DNA from: Stentor roeselii
Lineage: Eukaryota; Ciliophora; Heterotrichea; Heterotrichida; Stentoridae
Assembly (NCBI GenBank): GCA_006503475.1
Contig: RSEH01000361.1
Location: forward strand, 1 to 35,431
Reading direction: 5' to 3'
Length of the DNA: 35,431 nucleotides
The position numbers were made by a program, and so were the translations under genes. Numbering within the stretch: the first letter of the stretch is position 1; each line of letters opens with the position of its first letter. The notes under the pieces were generated by a model that did no database searches, was not told where the DNA came from, and saw only the letters and a program-made list of their open reading frames with translations. This document shows positions 35,372-35,431 of this stretch, in pieces.

Positions 35372-35431
35372 ATGGTGACATATTCTCCGATCCGTGTCGG
35401 TATATTCACAGCGATTCTAGTTCTGCTAATC
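35372..35431 (+). CDS. 5' end of a gene leaving the window (membrane or secreted protein)
   Basis: An ATG directly after a C-rich, G-poor flank opens 20 codons to the window edge: MVTYSPIRVGIFTAILVLLI. After a short basic-containing start comes a hydrophobic stretch fitting a signal peptide or signal anchor. Codon use (ATC, GTC, TTC, CTG) resembles the better-expressed genes here. The flank, codon bias and hydrophobic start agree, but the segment is short. Confidence 0.5.
   Translation, partial: MVTYSPIRVGIFTAILVLLI

Noticed and set aside
1-35431. Reassigned stop codons (TAA/TAG as Gln or TGA as Trp)
   Set aside because: Intact genes end at sensible places with all three stops and show no in-frame stops elsewhere; interrupted frames are confined to a few suspect loci.
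1-35431. tRNA, rRNA, CRISPR arrays or insertion sequences
   Set aside because: No tRNA T-loop consensus in a cloverleaf context, no rRNA-like GC-rich conserved block, no spacer-repeat array and no intact transposase were seen.

Overview
The window looks like a heterotrich ciliate macronuclear contig, very probably Stentor or a close relative. The evidence is: (1) an A+T-rich, gene-dense eukaryotic layout with intronless or nearly intronless genes; (2) the standard genetic code, since long genes end in TAA, TAG and TGA while Gln and Trp use ordinary codons; (3) three introns of exactly 15 nt with GT...AG ends, each recognised because removing it restores a good protein; and (4) protein families typical of ciliates (MORN proteins, GPCR-PIP kinase, cAMP-receptor-like 7TM proteins, large low-similarity repeat proteins). 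The genus is an inference; no rRNA or tRNA gene was seen.

Layout. 1-1702 (-): WD40 protein whose array is made of nearly identical 126-bp units; its 3' end lies outside the window. 2522-4432 (-): 7TM receptor fused to a phosphatidylinositol phosphate kinase. 5141-5671 (+): unknown basic protein. 7435-8289 (+): cAMP-receptor-like 7TM protein. 9194-9655 (+): ubiquitin E2-like sequence with an in-frame TAG and Asn in place of the catalytic Cys. 10286-12385 (+): 22-unit MORN protein. 12478-14745 (-): large secreted helical repeat protein. 15547-16089 (+): ARL1-type GTPase. 16222-16596 (-): small Ser-rich protein. 16767-17711 (-): multi-spanning membrane protein with one 15-nt intron. 19112-20035 and 20456-21274 (-): tandem pair of MORN paralogues. 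22686-24272 (+): Trp/His-rich protein of nine units in three triads. 24559-26907 (+, frameshifted), 27081-29387 (-) and 29566-31839 (-): a paralogous trio of acyl-anchored kelch proteins. 32231-32635 (+): small unknown protein. 32654-33865 (-): spastin-like MIT-AAA ATPase with a 15-nt intron. 33924-35015 (-): coiled-coil-tailed unknown protein with a 15-nt intron. 35372-35431 (+): first 20 codons of a gene leaving the window.

How the genes relate. There is no operon logic. Themes are membrane signalling (two 7TM receptors, PIP kinase, ARL1), cortex or membrane-associated scaffolds (MORN proteins, acylated kelch proteins) and microtubule severing (spastin). Several genes have a C/A-rich, G-poor upstream flank on their coding strand. 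Between the divergent secreted-protein and ARL1 genes this bias flips near 15.2-15.3 kb, so it follows gene direction.

Most interesting candidates: the kelch trio (N-terminal acylation, possible ubiquitin-like fold, possible degenerate trypsin-like domains, kelch propeller) with one copy apparently decaying; the nine-unit Trp/His protein; the E2-like gene without its cysteine; the recently amplified WD40 array; and the three 15-nt introns, all with A at position 10 and each carrying an in-frame stop when retained.
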